This document shows, one piece after another, positions 6,281 through 8,390 of a DNA stretch of 8,390 bases; position 1 is the first letter of the stretch, and every line of letters begins with the position of its first letter. The stretch spans positions 1 through 8,390 of the forward strand of contig CAKQBK010000085.1 in assembly GCA_934216155.1 (NCBI GenBank), written 5' to 3'. Position numbers and translations under genes: made by a program. This stretch comes from an uncultured Dialister sp. (GTDB taxonomy: Bacteria > Bacillota > Negativicutes > Veillonellales > Dialisteraceae). Under the pieces are notes generated by a model that was not told the origin of the DNA, did not search any database, and worked only from the letters and a program-made list of their open reading frames with translations.

Positions 6281-6322
6281 AAAACCTGAGAAGCCTAAGA
6301 ACCTTGAGCAACTTGAGCAACC
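6281..6322 (-). repeat. Period-9 array, inverted copy
   Basis: Read on the minus strand, the units are GGTTGCTCA (6322-6314), AGTTGCTCA (6313-6305), AGGTTCTTA (6304-6296), GGCTTCTCA (6295-6287) and a partial one. The first two are the same units, in the same order, as the first two of the array at 2508. Confidence 0.8.
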
Positions 6323-6328
6323 TTTATA

Positions 6329-6733
6329 TTAAAAAATAACGCCCGACTGGAGAATGATATTAGAATACGGTGTGATTTCACCGGTGCGAATCACTGCTTT
6401 GCAATCCTTTTCCCAGGCTTTGAGCTGTTCGTGGCTTTCCAAAATGACCCATTCTACCTGGTCTTCAGGAAATACTTCGTGCAATGCTTTCCACTGTTCT
6501 GGATTGACAGTTTCTGTTTCCGGCGCAATGTAGACTTTTTCAATCTGCATGTATTTCGCCATTTCCTTCACTACTTCGATGAACTTTGGTTCACCCAGGC
6601 GAAGAGCCAGATCAATCTTTGGTGTACCATTCGGTACGGGAAGGCCACAATCGCCTACGCAAATTTTATCGGTATGTCCCAAATCAGCGAGAACTTTCGC
6701 GATATTGCTGTTTAAAATTCCTACTTTTTGCAT
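6329..6733 (-). CDS. rbsD: D-ribose pyranase RbsD
   Basis: This 134-residue cytoplasmic enzyme interconverts beta-pyranose and furanose forms of ribose so that RbsK receives its substrate. Seen: His20 and Asp28 in the spacing LGHTDKICVGDCGLPVP (18-34), matching the catalytic His and substrate-binding Asp of the family; His101 in ESHEQ; and the C-terminal hallmark RTGEITPYSNIILQSGV (116-132) with Tyr123 and Asn125. The family assembles as a ring of protomers. The length is normal. The ATG at 6731-6733 lies inside the end of rbsK (13-nt overlap), and GGAGG lies 10 nt upstream within rbsK, so translational coupling to rbsK is likely. It is followed by an unusual 136-nt gap before rbsA. Confidence 0.96.
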   Translation of the reverse strand: MQKVGILNSNIAKVLADLGHTDKICVGDCGLPVPNGTPKIDLALRLGEPKFIEVVKEMAKYMQIEKVYIAPETETVNPEQWKALHEVFPEDQVEWVILESHEQLKAWEKDCKAVIRTGEITPYSNIILQSGVIF

Positions 6734-7611
6734 GTCAGCATATCCTCCACTTCATCTCTCCAAGGCATGCCGCCCTGGGCACCAATTTTTCCAATAGAAA
6801 GAGCCGCTGCCGCATTGGCAAAACGAATGGCTTCTTTCACGCCCATGCCTTCGCAGCGTCCCACTGCAAAAGCACCATTGAATGTATCTCCTGCACCGGT
6901 GGTATCTACCACAGGTACGGTAAATCCTTCTACATGGACAACCTCATCATTTTCGCCATAAAGGACCCCATCTCCCCCAGCAGTCATGATCACCTTGCCA
7001 GCCTGGCTTTTCAGGATTTCATCCCGGTCCATACCGTCAAACATCAGCGCTGCTTCGTGTTCATTGGGTGTCAGATAGGTCACTTTGTCAATCCATTCCT
7101 GTGGGATATCCATGTACGGTGCTGGATTCAGCATCACCGGTACGCCTGCTTCATAGCAGCGATCAATGATATACCCGATGGTATCCATAGGAATTTCATG
7201 CTGCAACATCACCAGAGAAGATTTGGAAATCACATCCCAATCCTTGTCAATGATTTCCCGGCTAACCAAATCATTGGCTCCTTTGATAACAATGATGCTG
7301 TTATCCCCTTCAGCCAAAGTAATATGTGCTGTGCCAGTGGTTACATTTTCCAATGTTTCCACGTAATCGGTCTTCACGCCGCTCTTTGCGAGTGCATCCA
7401 GCATCATTTTGCCATACGCATCATCACCGACGCAGCCCACCATGTATACTTCATAGCCCAAACGTGCTGCTGCCACAGCCTGATTGGCGCCCTTACCGCC
7501 AGGAGAAACAATCAGACGATTTCCCATGACAGTTTCGCCAGCACCAGGTCTTCTATCTGCTTCTACGGTGATATCCATATTACAGCTACCAATGACAGAA
7601 ATATGTCCCAT
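6721..7611 (-). CDS. rbsK: Ribokinase RbsK
   Basis: This PfkB-family kinase phosphorylates D-ribose to ribose 5-phosphate with ATP, feeding the pentose phosphate and nucleotide pathways. With the ATG at 7609-7611 the protein has 296 residues. Seen: substrate residues Asn11 and Asp13 in GSCNMDITV; signature GGKGANQA (38-45); NPAP (162-165) and TPNE (181-184); and signature DTTGAGDTF (236-244) with catalytic base Asp242. I chose this start over the ATG four codons upstream (7623) because GGGAGG (7621-7616) lies just before it, whereas the upstream ATG has no ribosome site. The spacing of 4 nt is short. It is the first gene of the operon and overlaps rbsD by 13 nt. The stop codon is TAG. Confidence 0.96.
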   Translation of the reverse strand: MGHISVIGSCNMDITVEADRRPGAGETVMGNRLIVSPGGKGANQAVAAARLGYEVYMVGCVGDDAYGKMMLDALAKSGVKTDYVETLENVTTGTAHITLAEGDNSIIVIKGANDLVSREIIDKDWDVISKSSLVMLQHEIPMDTIGYIIDRCYEAGVPVMLNPAPYMDIPQEWIDKVTYLTPNEHEAALMFDGMDRDEILKSQAGKVIMTAGGDGVLYGENDEVVHVEGFTVPVVDTTGAGDTFNGAFAVGRCEGMGVKEAIRFANAAAALSIGKIGAQGGMPWRDEVEDMLTCKK

Positions 7612-7676
7612 AAAGCCTCCCATGCATTCTTAGTATTACTCACACTACCACTTTTCCAGTGTCTATCTGGTTGCTA

Positions 7677-7739
7677 GTGACTGGTGACTCGTGACTGGGA
7701 TTCATTTTCCAAGTCACGAGTCACCAGTCTACCAGTCAC
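7677..7739. repeat. Period-7 array with perfect 18-bp hairpin
   Basis: Heptads GTGACTG (7677), GTGACTC (7684) and GTGACTG (7691) are followed, after two unrelated heptads, by the complementary AGTCACG (7712), AGTCACC (7719) and further degenerate copies to 7739. The arms 7679-7696 and 7712-7729 are perfectly complementary over 18 bp with a 15-nt loop. It lies about 65 nt before the rbsK start and would be in the operon leader if transcription starts upstream of it. Confidence 0.85.
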
Positions 7740-7779
7740 CTAAAAACTATAATTTACGTTAAAGTCAACGCTCCTATTT

Positions 7780-7799
7780 TATCATAAACGTCCATGATA
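7780..7799. promoter_or_regulatory. Operator-like palindrome upstream of rbsK
   Basis: TATCAT (7780-7785) and ATGATA (7794-7799) are perfect 6-bp inverted half-sites with an 8-nt spacer. The location, about 170 nt before rbsK in AT-rich DNA, would suit a regulator site. It is not a recognised RbsR or CRP consensus, and six-base half-sites occur by chance in such DNA. Confidence 0.25.
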
Positions 7800-7858
7800 G
7801 AAAAGAAGAAATGGGAAAAATTTACAAATCAAATTTCAAGTTTTTCATAGTTAATCCT

Positions 7859-7874
7859 ATTATAACCCATTATA
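7859..7874 (-). promoter_or_regulatory. Possible -10 elements for the rbs operon
   Basis: Two perfect minus-strand TATAAT hexamers lie at 7864-7859 and 7874-7869, in the most AT-rich part of the region. Neither has a good -35 at 16-18 bp; the first is paired with TTTTAT at 17 bp. Transcription from here would give a leader of about 240 nt containing the 18-bp heptad hairpin. Weak call. Confidence 0.3.
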
Positions 7875-7915
7875 TAAGAATATAAAATGGAATTTTTAGG
7901 TACTTTGATGTAACA

Positions 7916-7960
7916 GGTTTCTCAGGTTGCTAAGGATGCTCAAGTTTCTCAGGTTCCCCG
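7916..7960 (+). repeat. Period-9 tandem array
   Basis: The 9-nt units are in register: GGTTTCTCA (7916), GGTTGCTAA (7925), GGATGCTCA (7934), AGTTTCTCA (7943) and a degenerate last unit (7952). Same family as the arrays at 2508, 6210 and 6281. Confidence 0.8.
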
Positions 7961-8054
7961 AATGAGATGATAACGTTAGTAAGTAAAATGATGTTAACGA
8001 TAACACCGCTTTATTTCATTTATTCATCACTTCCATATTTTACACGCCACCACC

Positions 8055-8086
8055 ATTCCTAATTTCTCATCCCTAATTCCTAATTA
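8055..8086 (+). repeat. Period-7 array (ATTCCTA)
   Basis: Units are ATTCCTA (8055), ATTTCTC (8062), ATCCCTA (8069) and ATTCCTA (8076), followed by ATTA. It runs directly into the first inverted-repeat element at 8090. Confidence 0.8.
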
Positions 8087-8181
8087 AAAAATACCGCTAG
8101 CCCTAGAGCCTAAAAGCATGCCGATTATGTAAAAACATAACCTATCATACCCTTCATAACCCCATCACTAGCGGTATTCTA
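8072..8181 (+). repeat. First copy of a 110-bp duplicated unit
   Basis: This stretch matches 8281-8390 with a single difference (T at 8104, C at 8313), at an offset of 209 bp. It consists of the last heptads of the ATTCCTA array plus an 89-bp element (8090-8178). The element has perfect 11-bp terminal inverted repeats: AATACCGCTAG at 8090-8100 and CTAGCGGTATT at 8168-8178. Inside lies a small hairpin (TTATGT 8125-8130 with ACATAA 8135-8140) and CATAACC-like repeats. It has no coding capacity, and a MITE-like or structured repeat nature is plausible. Confidence 0.85.
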
Positions 8182-8229
8182 GCTGCGTGACACAAACGTT
8201 AGCAGCACAACAATAACCTATTTATACTC

Positions 8230-8256
8230 GCGGCGCTTTATAAATTCATGCGCCGC
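8230..8256. repeat. GC-rich hairpin between the duplicated units
   Basis: GCGGCGC (8230-8236) pairs with GCGCCGC (8250-8256) around a 13-nt AT-rich loop. It stands out against AT-rich surroundings and has no T-run. It is unique to the spacer between the two copies. Confidence 0.6.
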
Positions 8257-8263
8257 TACCTTC

Positions 8264-8295
8264 ATTACTAATTCCTCATTCCTAATTCCTAATTA
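8264..8295 (+). repeat. Period-7 array (ATTCCTA), second
   Basis: Units are ATTACTA (8264), ATTCCTC (8271), ATTCCTA (8278) and ATTCCTA (8285), followed by ATTA. It precedes the second inverted-repeat element in the same arrangement as at 8055, but its first two units differ from those of the first array. Confidence 0.8.
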
Positions 8296-8390
8296 AAAAA
8301 TACCGCTAGCCCCAGAGCCTAAAAGCATGCCGATTATGTAAAAACATAACCTATCATACCCTTCATAACCCCATCACTAGCGGTATTCTA
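8281..8390 (+). repeat. Second copy of the 110-bp duplicated unit
   Basis: Matches 8072-8181 with one difference. Its terminal inverted repeats are at 8299-8309 and 8377-8387. The window ends exactly where the match is last testable, so the true extent of the duplication to the right is unknown and more copies may follow. Confidence 0.85.

Larger units (their letters stand above)
6210..6322 (-). promoter_or_regulatory. Long intra-operon inverted repeat between rbsD and rbsA
   Basis: The array at 6210-6249 and its inverted partner at about 6283-6322 align unit for unit, four 9-nt units plus GGTT. I count 33 matches in 40 positions. The loop is about 33 nt. In the rbs mRNA this would be a long stem beginning about 5 nt upstream of the rbsA ribosome site (6198-6204) and ending shortly after the rbsD stop. 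There is no U-run, so it is not a standard terminator. An effect on rbsA translation or on mRNA stability is inference. Confidence 0.6.
7612..8390. other. Gene-free region upstream of the rbs operon
   Basis: No credible coding sequence and no rbsR-like regulator is visible. From left to right it holds the rbsK ribosome site, a period-7 hairpin (7677-7739), a small operator-like palindrome (7780-7799), an AT-rich stretch with minus-strand TATAAT hexamers (7859-7874), a period-9 array (7916-7960), and two heptad-plus-inverted-repeat units (8055-8181 and 8264-8390). Confidence 0.75.

Noticed and set aside
7621..7623. RbsK start at the upstream ATG
   Set aside because: No ribosome site precedes it, and the sequence between the two ATGs is itself the GGGAGG ribosome site for the downstream ATG.
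6586..7677. 363-codon open frame on the plus strand opposite rbsK and rbsD
   Set aside because: It is the complement of two well-supported genes. Its translation is rich in His, Cys and Phe with no domain pattern and has no ribosome site.
7763..7768. TTGACT as -35 of the rbs promoter
   Set aside because: No acceptable -10 lies 15-18 bp downstream on the minus strand; the nearest TATAGT is only 11 bp away.
8090..8178. Integron attC-type recombination site
   Set aside because: The size and inverted ends are suggestive, but the ends read CTAG/CTAGC and lack the GTTRRRY/RYYYAAC core, and no integrase or gene cassette is present.
8072..8390. CRISPR array
   Set aside because: Only two copies of a 110-bp repeat with a 99-bp spacer, degenerate ends and no cas genes. 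The repeat is far longer than CRISPR repeats.

Overview
The window holds seven genes, all on the minus strand, in three transcription blocks. They are separated by unusually repeat-rich intergenic DNA. The gene content and the look of the proteins fit a bacterium of the Firmicutes (Bacillota). The ribose operon order rbsK-rbsD-rbsA-rbsC-rbsB matches the Bacillus subtilis order. MurB is the shorter, Gram-positive-like type, and an Asp23/Gls24-like domain is present. I lean towards a Negativicutes-type organism, but this is a family-level impression from protein character and not something the window proves.

Layout, left to right on the plus strand. 1-396 has no gene and carries hairpins and repeat fragments. 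397-1233 encodes a P-loop ATP-binding protein whose C-terminal third resembles Asp23/Gls24. 1234-1519 holds its extended -10 promoter and a long hairpin that probably ends murB transcription. 1520-2428 is murB (peptidoglycan precursor synthesis). 2429-2837 holds a long repeat-filled murB leader, a textbook sigma-70-type promoter (TTGACG, 17 bp, TATAAT), a period-7 repeat hairpin, and a strong intrinsic terminator closing the rbs operon. 2838-7611 is a complete ribose uptake and activation operon. It is transcribed in the order rbsK, rbsD, rbsA, rbsC, rbsB. 7612-8390 is gene-free and made of short-period repeats, an AT-rich possible promoter region and a duplicated 110-bp unit.

How the rbs genes work together: lipoprotein RbsB binds ribose, and RbsC with the double ATPase RbsA imports it. 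RbsD interconverts pyranose and furanose forms, and RbsK phosphorylates ribose to ribose 5-phosphate. Residues expected for function are present in every protein. Spacing is tight (overlap, 4 nt, 12 nt) except for a 136-nt gap between rbsD and rbsA, which is filled by a long inverted pair of 9-nt repeat arrays. No rbsR regulator gene is visible.

The most unusual signal is in the non-coding DNA. Nearly every larger gap carries degenerate tandem arrays with a period of exactly 7 nt or exactly 9 nt, many folded into inverted pairs. They recall the short tandemly repeated repetitive (STRR) sequences described in cyanobacteria. The right edge carries two 110-bp copies, one mismatch apart, of a heptad tail plus an 89-bp element with 11-bp terminal inverted repeats.
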